In this document: one piece after another, positions 1 through 8,462 of the stretch
Position numbering within the stretch: position 1 is the stretch's first letter
Layout of the letters: the number at the start of each line of letters is the position of its first letter
Assembly (NCBI RefSeq): GCF_008329565.1
Contig: NZ_NPKT01000003.1
Coordinates: 124,001 to 188,000 of the forward strand
Origin: Mycolicibacterium sp. P1-5
GTDB lineage: Bacteria > Actinomycetota > Actinomycetes > Mycobacteriales > Mycobacteriaceae
Direction of reading: 5' to 3'
Length of the DNA: 64,000 nucleotides
Translations under genes and position numbers: made by a program
Notes under the pieces: model-generated
Database searches by the model: none
Told to the model about the DNA's origin: nothing
Seen by the model: only the letters and a program-made list of their open reading frames with translations

Positions 1-453
<453 letters not shown>

Positions 454-466
454 CAGGATTGCCAGC

Positions 467-1279
467 GTGAGCATGGGCATCAACCGAGCTGGTTCCGGCA
501 ATCCTCCGCTGGTGTTCGTGCACGGCTTCGCGTGCGACGGTACGGACTGGCGCGCTCAGGTCGAATGGTTCGCCCCCAGGACCACCGTCATCGTGTGCGA
601 CCTACCCGGACACGGCACGAGCCCAGACATACCGGCCGAGTGCACCATCGAGGCCTACGGCGCCGAACTGGCGCGAGTCCTGGCGGAGTCGGCGCCGGCG
701 CCTGCGATTCTCGTGGGGCACAGCATGGGATGCCGGGTGGTGCTGGAGGCGAACCGCGTCCAGCCAAACCTGGTGTCCGGCTTGGTGCTCGTAGACGGCA
801 GCCGGATCGGGGCGGGCGATCCTGTGGCCGCCGAACAGGCAATGGCCGATGAGCTCACCGGTGATGGCTACCCGCGATTCGTGCGCCAGTTCTTCGAATC
901 GATGTTCTTCCAGGCGAGCGATCCCACAGTCGCCACGGCGATCGTCGACCGCGCTCTGCGGCTGCCGGCCACTGTGGGCAGGGCCCTGATGACAGACCTG
1001 GCCGGCTGGGACGCCGGCCGAGTCGAGGATGCGCTGGACGGGGTCCATGTTCCGCTGCTCGTCATCCAGAGCACCACAATGGACACAACACGCGAGCGGG
1101 TCTCGCTCGCACCGGACTTGAGCTCTGGGTGGATCGACCTGGTTCGCGCGCACGTGCCACAGGCAACCATCGCGAGACTGCATTGGTCCGACCACTTCCC
1201 ACACATCGCACTGGCGGACGAGGTAACCCGGCTGATCGCCGAATTTGCTGCTCTGGAACCGGAATTAGTGGAACGGTGA
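467..1279 (+). CDS. alpha/beta-hydrolase
   Basis: A 270-residue alpha/beta-hydrolase with the family marks in order: an oxyanion-hole HGF near residue 19, the nucleophile elbow GHSMG near residue 84, an acid region after the cap (VIQSTTMD) and a late histidine in HWSDHFPHIA. There is no signal peptide, so it should act in the cytoplasm. It starts 13 bases after the PabB-like gene and is probably co-transcribed with it; a GTG and an ATG two codons later are both possible starts. The substrate cannot be read from the sequence. Its 3' end overlaps the convergent peptidase-like gene by 15 bases. Confidence 0.8.
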   Translation: MSMGINRAGSGNPPLVFVHGFACDGTDWRAQVEWFAPRTTVIVCDLPGHGTSPDIPAECTIEAYGAELARVLAESAPAPAILVGHSMGCRVVLEANRVQPNLVSGLVLVDGSRIGAGDPVAAEQAMADELTGDGYPRFVRQFFESMFFQASDPTVATAIVDRALRLPATVGRALMTDLAGWDAGRVEDALDGVHVPLLVIQSTTMDTTRERVSLAPDLSSGWIDLVRAHVPQATIARLHWSDHFPHIALADEVTRLIAEFAALEPELVER

Positions 1280-2872
1280 CCGATCTCGGTTGCAGCCGGT
1301 GCCTTCGGGTGGCAGCACGCCGGTGAACAGGTAACTGCGCTTGACCGCCTCGGTGCATGTACTCGCGACGTACATGCTGGTGTGACCCGCGCCCTCGGTC
1401 ACGACGACGCGGGCCTGCCCCAATTCGTTGGCGCCCGCGTATGCGCCGTCCAACGGCGTCGCGGGGTCGTGGCGGGTGTTGAGCACCAGGATCGGGGCGG
1501 CGGTGCGACGGTTCCATGGGCCGGTATAGCGGTCGACATCGTGGCCCTGCCAGAACCCGCACGGGATCGTGTCGAACACCGAGATGCGCCCGAAGTCCGG
1601 TACGGAGTTGGATGCCACGCTCGATGCCCGGCGGTACTCCTCGGGATCGGTCGGCACAATGCTGTCGGTGCACTGGATGGCGTTGTACGCCTCTTCACGA
1701 TTGCCCAGATACAACTGCTCGATGTTCTCCGGCGGCGGGCTGATGCCAGTGACGTCGTCGATGAGTTGTGCTGGGGCCGTGCCGGTGTCGTAGAACTGTT
1801 GAAGCAGTTCGGCCAACTCAGGATAGCTGTCCGGTACCGCCAGCGTGGCGGCGGCGATTTCGGGAAGCGTCCACGGGCGGCCATAGACCAGAACAGACGA
1901 ATCACGGAACCGGTCGGTCAAGGTCCGCCACTTGACCCATGGATCGCCGGCGGAGAACGCGCAACGCGGCCCTGCCGCCGAACAGTCGCTGAGGAATTGG
2001 TCGAACGCCGATGCCGTGCCGGCGGGGACGCCTTGACGGGTATTCAGCGGGATCGTGGTCCCGTCCGATCCGTGGCCTGAGGTGTTGCCCTGAAAGTCGA
2101 TCGATCCGTCGAAGACCATCGCCCGCACCCGGCCCGGGAAGAGATTGGCGTAGATCGCGCCGAGCTGCGTGCCGTACGAAATGCCGTGATACGTCAGCGC
2201 CGGATCGCCGACCGCACGACGCAACAACTCGAGATCCCGTGCCGAGTTGGCCGACGAGGCGTGATCCAGGATCGGCCCCGCGTGGTCGCGGCAGCGATCG
2301 GCGAAGCCCTGAGCCCACGAGAAGAGTTGATCCTCCCCCGCGGTGTCGGAGGGCAGGCCCGGACTGGGTACGAGGTATCGCCACTGTTCGGCATCGTCGG
2401 GAAAGCAACGCACGGCGGCGCTTCGGGCAACGCCGCGCTGGTCCCAGGAGACGAGATCGAAGCGGGAACGCAACTCTTCGGAGAACAGCCACGGCCACGT
2501 CGCCCGCTGCCGCAACCGATCCACCCCGGAATTGCCAGGACCACCGAAGTTGACGAACAGCGTACCGATCCTCTTGCCCGGATCCGTCGCGGGCAGTTTG
2601 ATCACCGCCAGGTCGATGTGCTCACCGTGCGGTGCGTTGTAGTCCATCGGGACTGCGGCTGTCGCACAAAGGAATCCGTCGCCACAGCCGATCCAGTCCA
2701 GGTCCGGAGCATCGGCGGCCGCGGCGAGCGGGTCGATGAAAGAGTCGGCTACACCGATATCAGCGCTGGCCGGGGTACCCGGATTGACTAGACCGGCGGC
2801 GCTGAGGATCACCGTCGCGAAGACCGCGTTCAGCAGGTATCGCCACGGCGCTACTTGGTGACGTTGCCGCAC
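1265..2872 (-). CDS. secreted TAP-like alpha/beta-hydrolase (tripeptidyl aminopeptidase family)
   Basis: A 535-residue exported hydrolase. Residues 10-37 form a signal peptide ending in ASA. Then come GGPGNSG (oxyanion region), WDQRG, the nucleophile elbow GISYGT, and near the C-terminus HDPATP and GAGHTS, which supply the acid and histidine. This arrangement is typical of the TAP/SlpD-E-like peptidases and esterases that actinobacteria export. The GTG start lies inside the end of the upstream lipoprotein gene (22-base overlap), so the two are translationally coupled. Whether it belongs to the adjacent metabolite cluster is unclear. Confidence 0.85.
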   Translation of the reverse strand: MRQRHQVAPWRYLLNAVFATVILSAAGLVNPGTPASADIGVADSFIDPLAAAADAPDLDWIGCGDGFLCATAAVPMDYNAPHGEHIDLAVIKLPATDPGKRIGTLFVNFGGPGNSGVDRLRQRATWPWLFSEELRSRFDLVSWDQRGVARSAAVRCFPDDAEQWRYLVPSPGLPSDTAGEDQLFSWAQGFADRCRDHAGPILDHASSANSARDLELLRRAVGDPALTYHGISYGTQLGAIYANLFPGRVRAMVFDGSIDFQGNTSGHGSDGTTIPLNTRQGVPAGTASAFDQFLSDCSAAGPRCAFSAGDPWVKWRTLTDRFRDSSVLVYGRPWTLPEIAAATLAVPDSYPELAELLQQFYDTGTAPAQLIDDVTGISPPPENIEQLYLGNREEAYNAIQCTDSIVPTDPEEYRRASSVASNSVPDFGRISVFDTIPCGFWQGHDVDRYTGPWNRRTAAPILVLNTRHDPATPLDGAYAGANELGQARVVVTEGAGHTSMYVASTCTEAVKRSYLFTGVLPPEGTGCNRDRSPFH

Positions 2873-3774
2873 AGGATCGGTGCGAAAAGCAAGGCGGGCT
2901 TACCGTCCTTCTCGATCTGGTCGTGGTCCCCGAGGTGAACGTTTACGTACCAGCCGGTGGCCGGTGGGGCCTGGTCGACATCCTTGACGACAGTGGTGGT
3001 CTCGGCGACACCGTCGGCTTTGGCGACCAGATCGTTGAGGTGGTAGACGACCTTGCCCTGTGAGTCGCACGAGCCGGAGTGAATGTGCACCGCGTGAGCA
3101 CTGCCGGCGACGAGCCCGGTGGCACGGGTCGACACGGTCAGCGTCTTGGCCGCCGGGTCGAAGTTCAGTATCGCCTGACTCTGCGGGTGATCGCCGAACT
3201 GTGGCAACGGCGCCATCTGAAGTGTCGCCCCGGCCGCCGGGTCGATATTCGCACACGAAATCGGCATGTATGTCTGCGATCCTGGAGCGCCCATCTCGTT
3301 GGCGGGCGCGAGATGGATGTTCAGTAGTGTGCCCGCGGCCAATCCGGTATTCGAGGGCTGGGCACTCAGCATCGAGTCGTTGATTTTCCCGGTGTCATCG
3401 GCGGTCACGTCGAGAAAGGGGACCAGCACGTCGCCCTGTTTGTCGCAGGTGCCCTGATGGATATGCATCGCGTGAGTGCTGCCCGGCGTCAGACCGACCA
3501 TCGCGATCTTCGCGGTGATGTATTTGGTCTGCGGATCCCAGGTCAGCGTCACAGTTCCCGACGGCTCGTTGCCGAGCGGAACGATGATCTGGGTCGGACC
3601 GCTGGCGGCCGCGCTGGATGTTGCCGATCCCGCCGGCGCCGCGCTGGACGAGGTGGCACCGGACGAGCTGGCCGACGGTGTCGAATTCGAGCCGCACGCT
3701 CCAACCATCGCGGCGACAACCACGCCCCCGATCACGATCGGTAATGCGCTCGATCTCGTTGCGTAAGCACCCAC
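2851..3774 (-). CDS. lipoprotein with two tandem CHRD/Cu-Zn-SOD-like repeats
   Basis: I place the start at a GTG with AAGGCGG upstream; a longer frame exists but begins inside non-coding-looking sequence. The N-terminus is hydrophobic and ends in the lipobox MVGAC, followed by a long Ser/Ala/Thr linker. Two related domains follow: each has a HAxHIHxGxC motif (HAMHIHQGTC and HAVHIHSGSC) and a later NIHL/NVHL strand, the pattern of CHRD or Cu/Zn superoxide dismutase-like beta-sandwiches. The full set of SOD metal ligands is not evident, so dismutase activity should not be assumed. It is likely anchored to the outer face of the membrane and precedes the TAP-like hydrolase in one operon. Confidence 0.72.
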   Translation of the reverse strand: MGAYATRSSALPIVIGGVVVAAMVGACGSNSTPSASSSGATSSSAAPAGSATSSAAASGPTQIIVPLGNEPSGTVTLTWDPQTKYITAKIAMVGLTPGSTHAMHIHQGTCDKQGDVLVPFLDVTADDTGKINDSMLSAQPSNTGLAAGTLLNIHLAPANEMGAPGSQTYMPISCANIDPAAGATLQMAPLPQFGDHPQSQAILNFDPAAKTLTVSTRATGLVAGSAHAVHIHSGSCDSQGKVVYHLNDLVAKADGVAETTTVVKDVDQAPPATGWYVNVHLGDHDQIEKDGKPALLFAPILCGNVTK

Positions 3775-3890
3775 GCTGCTGTACCGCCTTCCCTTGGCGC
3801 GATCGCCGTGTGCGGCGAAGGCGGTTGACTGGCTCAGAGTACGGATCCCTGAGCCGGACCGGAGCAGATTGTCGGACGAAGCGTTTGTCC

Positions 3891-4340
3891 TCAGTTGAGG
3901 ACGATCGAATCGCCCTGAACGGAAATCGACTTCGCGGGCAGTGGAAGCTTGGCCGGACCGTTGGCCACCGAGCCGTCGAGGTTGAACTTGCTGCCATGGC
4001 ACGGGCAATCGATGGTCCCGTCCGCCACCCGGTCGAGCTTGCAGCCTTGATGGGTGCAGGTTGCCGAGAAGCCTTTGAAGTCACCCTGCGACGGCTGGGT
4101 GAGCACGATGTCGTCGATGATCACTCCCGATCCAACGGGCACCTGGGCGGACTTGGCGATGACCTTCGGCGCAGCGGGTGCGACAGGCGTGGTGGCGGCC
4201 GGGGTGGTTGCGTCGGCGGCGGAGCTCGCGGCCGGCTGATTTTTGGTCGACGAACAGGCGGCAACGACAAAACCGATCAGGCCGACGCCGGTGCCGATGA
4301 ACACGGTACGGCGACCAAGTCGCAAGGATTCAGGACGCAT
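3891..4340 (-). CDS. Rieske [2Fe-2S] lipoprotein
   Basis: A 149-residue protein with an N-terminal twin-arginine-like LGRRT, a hydrophobic stretch and the lipobox VVAAC, then an Ala/Thr/Pro linker and a compact Rieske domain. The cluster ligands are present as CTHQGC and CPCHGSKF, with the closing GPAKLPLP. It should be a membrane-anchored extracytoplasmic electron carrier. It is too small to be the cytochrome bc1 Rieske subunit and has no oxygenase partner nearby. An AGAGAGAG purine tract precedes the ATG. It is transcribed divergently from the metabolite operon, so the intergenic region serves both. Confidence 0.88.
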   Translation of the reverse strand: MRPESLRLGRRTVFIGTGVGLIGFVVAACSSTKNQPAASSAADATTPAATTPVAPAAPKVIAKSAQVPVGSGVIIDDIVLTQPSQGDFKGFSATCTHQGCKLDRVADGTIDCPCHGSKFNLDGSVANGPAKLPLPAKSISVQGDSIVLN

Positions 4341-4437
4341 CGAAAACTCTCTCTGTGGGGGCTCGGGCCAACGTCTAACTGTTCCAGGAGTTATCGCGTA
4401 CGTCTGCCGATCCGATTTCTGCGAGCCCCGCGCTCGA

Positions 4438-4535
4438 CCCTTGCCCCGAGGACAGAAAAGCCTTACCCATCGACAGCGGGAATCTGGTATCGGCGGCGAT
4501 TACTGAAACACGGCGTGATCACCACTATTTGAGTC
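4438..4535 (+). promoter_or_regulatory. operon 1 promoter with shared cluster element (copy P1)
   Basis: A 66-bp block starts with CCCTTGCCCCG and ends with GGTATCGGCGGCGATTAC at 4503. It is followed after exactly 21 bases by CTATTT, a -10-like hexamer, and five bases later by the ATG of the PapC-like gene. By direct alignment 48 of 66 positions match the block before the DAHP synthase gene. No Shine-Dalgarno sequence is present, so a leaderless transcript is likely. Confidence 0.75.
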
Positions 4536-5504
4536 ATGACCTGCGACCAGCCCATCAGGGCCCTGCCCCCGGAATCACCGGTTGGCGGCAGCATCGGACG
4601 CGTCGTCGTCGCCGGCGGCTCGGGAGCCGTGGGATCACTGTTCGCCGAACGACTCCAGGAATCCGGCAACGACGTCGTCATCGTCGACCGCACCATCCCC
4701 GGGCCCACCCATCGCGCCACCCGCTTCGTCCGCGGTGACATCAGCGATCCCGGCGCCGAGGTGGCCGACGTCGTCCACACTGCCGACGCCGTCTTCCTCT
4801 GCGTTCCCGAACCGGCGGCATTGGTCGCCATCGGTCGGCTGGTCGGGACGCTGCGGCGCGACGCCCTGATCGTCGACACGCTGTCCGTCAAATCCACGGT
4901 GGTCCCCACCCTGCGCGCAGTCACCACGATCGCCCGGGACCTCGAGGCACTGAGCCTCAACCCGATGTTCGCCCCAGCGTTGGGTTTCGCCGGCCACCCG
5001 GTGGCGTCGGTGGTCGTACGCGACGGGCGGCGCGGGCGGGCGCTGCACGACTTGATCGAGCAGTGGGGCGCGCGAGTGGTGCCGGTGACCGCCGATCAGC
5101 ACGACCGAGTTTCGGCCGCGTCGCAGGCCCTTACCCACGCCGCAGTGATCGCCTTCGGCGCCGCGCTGGCCGAATTGAGCATCGACATCGCCGATCTGGA
5201 CCGGATCGCGCCACCGCCACACCGAGCGTTGCTGTCCCTGTTGGCGCGCATCGCCTCCGGTGCGCCCGCGGTGTATTGGGACGTCCAAGCGGCCAACCCT
5301 TATGCCCCGGCGGCCCGCCGTGCGCTGTCGCGCGGGGTATCGCAGTTGGCCGGTGTCGTCGAGGACGGCACCTGCGAGGAGTTCGGCGACCTGCTCGACC
5401 GGCTCGGCGGGTTCTTCGGACCCCTGCGGGGTTCCTATCGCGAGCGCAGCGCACAAGCGTTGCGCGCCATGACAACCGACGTCACAAAGGAGATCATCAC
5501 ATGA
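4536..5504 (+). CDS. TyrA/PapC-like prephenate (aminodeoxyprephenate) dehydrogenase
   Basis: A 322-residue NAD(P)-dependent dehydrogenase of the TyrA family. It has a Rossmann GGSGAVGS at residues 27-34, an acidic VIVDR after beta-2, SVKS at 117-120, NPMFAP at 142-147 and QALTH at 197-201, all landmarks of prephenate dehydrogenases. In antibiotic pathways the same family (PapC, CmlC) oxidatively decarboxylates 4-amino-4-deoxyprephenate to 4-aminophenylpyruvate. Its position at the head of a specialised operon, with a PabB-like gene upstream and a DAHP synthase in the partner operon, favours that role over tyrosine synthesis. It overlaps the next gene by four bases (ATGA). The chorismate-mutase-like step is not seen in the window. 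Confidence 0.8.
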   Translation: MTCDQPIRALPPESPVGGSIGRVVVAGGSGAVGSLFAERLQESGNDVVIVDRTIPGPTHRATRFVRGDISDPGAEVADVVHTADAVFLCVPEPAALVAIGRLVGTLRRDALIVDTLSVKSTVVPTLRAVTTIARDLEALSLNPMFAPALGFAGHPVASVVVRDGRRGRALHDLIEQWGARVVPVTADQHDRVSAASQALTHAAVIAFGAALAELSIDIADLDRIAPPPHRALLSLLARIASGAPAVYWDVQAANPYAPAARRALSRGVSQLAGVVEDGTCEEFGDLLDRLGGFFGPLRGSYRERSAQALRAMTTDVTKEIIT

Positions 5505-6727
5505 CGGAATTGATGAGCCGGCCCAACTGGGTCGCATCACGGGTCAGTAAGACTTCGGACTCGCTCGATCGTGCCTTCGCCGAAGGCCTGACCGGACACG
5601 TCATCACCGCACGCGACGGGAAGCGGGTCACGCTGGCCGACGGCGGCGACGCGGTGGAGTTCGTCTCCTGCTCATACCTCGGCCTGGAGTCGCATCCCGA
5701 TCTGATCGCCGCGGCGACCGAGGCGATGAGCCGCTTCGGCCTGCACTTCTCGACATCGCGCAACCGCGGCCGCCCGCCGTACCTCGCCGAGCTCGAGGAA
5801 CTCTTGTCGGTCATGTACGGCGGTGCGCAGGTCGCCGCGTTCACCTCGGTGAGCAATGTCCACCTGGGCTTGCTGCCGCTGCTCGGCGCAGGTGCGCTGC
5901 CCAGCTATCCGGTGTCCGAGGCGGGCGTCACGTTCCTCGTCGAGAAGACCGCGCACGCCTCGATTCAGGTGATCCGCGGCGTTCTCGAACAGATCGGGCC
6001 GACCAAGCGCTTCGACATGACCGACCCGACCGCGCTACCCGAGGCGGTGCATGAAGCGGCGGCCACCGGTCGCACCCCGATCGTATTGGTCGACGGTGTC
6101 GGTTCGATGGGCGGTCTGATCGATGTGGCGTCGATGCGCGCCATCCTCGAGCCATTCGGCGGGATCCTGTATGTGGATGACGCGCACGGCGTTTCGATCG
6201 AGGGAGCACTCGGTGCGGGTTACGCATTCGAAGCACTGGGCGGCGCTTTGCCCGGCAACGTCGTGCTCGCCGGATCGCTGTCCAAGGCCTTCGGCGGTGC
6301 CGGTGGCTTCGCGGTGGTGCCGAGCGAGGACGATATGCGAGTCCTGCGGAAGTTCGCAAATCCCTTGGTGTTCGGCCATTCGATCATGCTGCCCATGCTG
6401 GCGGCGAATGTCGCCGCAGCCCGGCTACATGTCGACGGTCAGGTGGCGAAGCTGCAAGCCCAGCTGTGGGACAACGCCGCCGAATTCGACCGGCTGACCG
6501 GCGGGACGCTCGTCAACGCCGGGCTGCACTCGCCGGTACGCGGCGCGGTGTTCGGAACCGAAGACACCGCGTTCGCCGCCGCCCGCAGGCTCAAGCGGGC
6601 CGGTGTGCTCGTTCTACCGGCCTTCTACCCCACGGTCGCCAAGGGCACCGGGCTGATGCGATTCGCAGTATCCAGCCTGCACCAACAACACGACCTCGAG
6701 ACGGCGGCCCACGCCCTCGGCTTCTAG
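5501..6727 (+). CDS. alpha-oxoamine synthase (KAPA synthase/CqsA-like, PLP-dependent)
   Basis: A 408-residue fold-type I PLP enzyme. CSYLGL near residue 57, HASI at 152-155, DDAHG at 226-230 and the lysine of SLSKAFGGAGG at about 262 are the marks of the 8-amino-7-oxononanoate/aminolevulinate/CqsA group. These enzymes condense an amino acid with an acyl-CoA or acyl carrier, usually with loss of CO2. AAAGGAG precedes the ATG, which overlaps the preceding stop as ATGA. No biotin genes are nearby, so a pathway-specific C-C bond-forming step is more likely than biotin synthesis. Simple aminotransferase activity cannot be excluded. Confidence 0.82.
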   Translation: MTELMSRPNWVASRVSKTSDSLDRAFAEGLTGHVITARDGKRVTLADGGDAVEFVSCSYLGLESHPDLIAAATEAMSRFGLHFSTSRNRGRPPYLAELEELLSVMYGGAQVAAFTSVSNVHLGLLPLLGAGALPSYPVSEAGVTFLVEKTAHASIQVIRGVLEQIGPTKRFDMTDPTALPEAVHEAAATGRTPIVLVDGVGSMGGLIDVASMRAILEPFGGILYVDDAHGVSIEGALGAGYAFEALGGALPGNVVLAGSLSKAFGGAGGFAVVPSEDDMRVLRKFANPLVFGHSIMLPMLAANVAAARLHVDGQVAKLQAQLWDNAAEFDRLTGGTLVNAGLHSPVRGAVFGTEDTAFAAARRLKRAGVLVLPAFYPTVAKGTGLMRFAVSSLHQQHDLETAAHALGF

Positions 6728-6764
6728 TTCCCTCAATCACTTTCAACGACAAGGAGTTCGACCA

Positions 6765-8462
6765 ATGACGATTTCCACCCACGCGCTGTTGACCCCGGAC
6801 CAGCGTTCGCACCTCGCGGCACTGCCCGAACTCGGTGGGGGCAATCTGCTGAAGACCGCGATGGCCGTGCACCCCGACCCGCACGTTCCGTTCATCCGCA
6901 CGGGTCGGCCGGTGATCAACACGGTGGGTGAAGCCCAGACTGAGTTCACGCTCGCTCAGATCGACGCACTCGCTCAGAGCTGGTCGGTGTGGTACCACCG
7001 CAAGGGCGTCGGCCCGCGTGACCGGGTGGCGCTCTACATGGAGGACACGTTCGCCTACACCATCCACCTGAATGCGCTGGCGCAGTTGGGCGCCATCGGA
7101 GTGCTGATCAACAGCAAGGCGTCGCCCGCGCTGGCGCTCGGCCTGTGCGAGCGCACCACTCCGGTGGGGATCTACACCACCGGGTCTCGCCTCGCCGCGA
7201 TCGACGCGGGCCTCGGATCGCTGACCGGCCTGCAATGGGTCCAGCTCGTCGAGGACATGCCGGCCCCATCCGCGGCCGAACTGCCCGACGACTGGCGCTT
7301 CAAGCACGTCGGCGAGGACCCGGTGTCGATCATGCATTCGTCCGGGACAACGGGAATTCCGAAGGCGGTCACGCAGACTCACGCGTCGAGTGTCGCCGGG
7401 CCGCGTTTCCGCCTGGCGAATTACATCGAGCCCGCCCAGGAGCGGATGATGACCGCGCAACCGCAGTCACATCTGGGCTGCATGGTCTACACCGCGTACT
7501 CGATCCTGGCCGGCACACCGCTGGTGGCGCTGTACGACCCGACCGGTGTGGAGCTGGCGACCGCCGTGCATCAACACCAGCCGAAGGGTGTCATGGCCTT
7601 CGCCCACGCCTACTCCGAACTGGCCGGACTCGAAACAGCGCCCGGCACGGTCGATTCCGTCGACTACTGGGTCAACATGGGCGACGCCATCCACGAGGCC
7701 CACATCGGTGCGATCCTCGCCAAGCGCAGTGCGGACCAGGAGCTGTCCACCTTCTACGACCGGTTCGGCACCACCGAACTCGGTTGGGGTTTGGTGGTTC
7801 AGCCCCGCACGCTGGCGTCGGAGCGCTCGGACCGTCGCATCGGCAAGCCCGACCCCGTCGCCGAGGTCGCGGCCCTGCGGCCCGACGGCAGCGAGGCGCC
7901 GGTCGGTGAAGTCGGCTTCTTCGGCGCCAAGGGGCCGTCGATCACTGCCGGGTACTGGAACGACTCCGATACCACGTACCGCTCGAAGCTGGGCGGCTAC
8001 TGGCTGACCGGCGACCTGGTTTATCAGGACGCGTGTGGCAACTACTTCGTGGTCGACCGGACGAAGGACGCGATCGAGACCGACGAGGGCACCGGCTACT
8101 CGGTGCTCATGGAGGAGGTCCTGCTCAGCGAGATCAGCATCATCTCCGACTGCGCGGTCGTCGCCGGCCGGGTGGGTGAGCGGACCGTTCCGGTCGCCGT
8201 CGTGATCAGCCGTGATCCGTCGGCCGATGCCGAAGCCCTTCTGACGATGGCCAACTCGGTGCTGGAGAAGGCGGGCGACCATCCGCGCATCGCCGTGCTG
8301 GACGTCGCACGGACTCCGGACGATTTCCCGGTAGGTGTGACCGGCAAGGTACTCAAGCGCGAGCTGCGTGAGCGGTACAGCGACTTGGCGCTCTGCTCGG
8401 TCCCGTCGAACCGCGCCGTCGCCGCGTTCATGTCCGACCGGCCGGATAGCGCGGTCGCGTGA
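6765..8462 (+). CDS. AMP-forming ligase (acyl-CoA synthetase fold), candidate diazotase
   Basis: A 565-residue ANL-superfamily adenylating enzyme. The phosphate loop HSSGTTGIPK is at residues 191-200, the A5-type FGTTELG at 334-340, WLTGD at 413-417, DRTKDAI near 431 and the catalytic lysine in VTGKVLKREL near the C-terminus. AAGGAG precedes the start. Ordinary members activate carboxylates. In cremeomycin the relative CreM instead uses ATP to activate nitrite and diazotise an aryl amine. Because this cluster also encodes a CreE/CreD-like nitrite-forming pair, that role is plausible here but is inferred from context. A carboxylate-CoA ligase feeding the oxoamine synthase is the main alternative. 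Confidence 0.8.
   Translation: MTISTHALLTPDQRSHLAALPELGGGNLLKTAMAVHPDPHVPFIRTGRPVINTVGEAQTEFTLAQIDALAQSWSVWYHRKGVGPRDRVALYMEDTFAYTIHLNALAQLGAIGVLINSKASPALALGLCERTTPVGIYTTGSRLAAIDAGLGSLTGLQWVQLVEDMPAPSAAELPDDWRFKHVGEDPVSIMHSSGTTGIPKAVTQTHASSVAGPRFRLANYIEPAQERMMTAQPQSHLGCMVYTAYSILAGTPLVALYDPTGVELATAVHQHQPKGVMAFAHAYSELAGLETAPGTVDSVDYWVNMGDAIHEAHIGAILAKRSADQELSTFYDRFGTTELGWGLVVQPRTLASERSDRRIGKPDPVAEVAALRPDGSEAPVGEVGFFGAKGPSITAGYWNDSDTTYRSKLGGYWLTGDLVYQDACGNYFVVDRTKDAIETDEGTGYSVLMEEVLLSEISIISDCAVVAGRVGERTVPVAVVISRDPSADAEALLTMANSVLEKAGDHPRIAVLDVARTPDDFPVGVTGKVLKRELRERYSDLALCSVPSNRAVAAFMSDRPDSAVA

Noticed and set aside
532-1206. Overlapping long open frames on both strands inside the alpha/beta-hydrolase gene
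   Set aside because: They are shadows of a GC-rich gene; they have Arg/Pro-rich compositions and no domain motifs.
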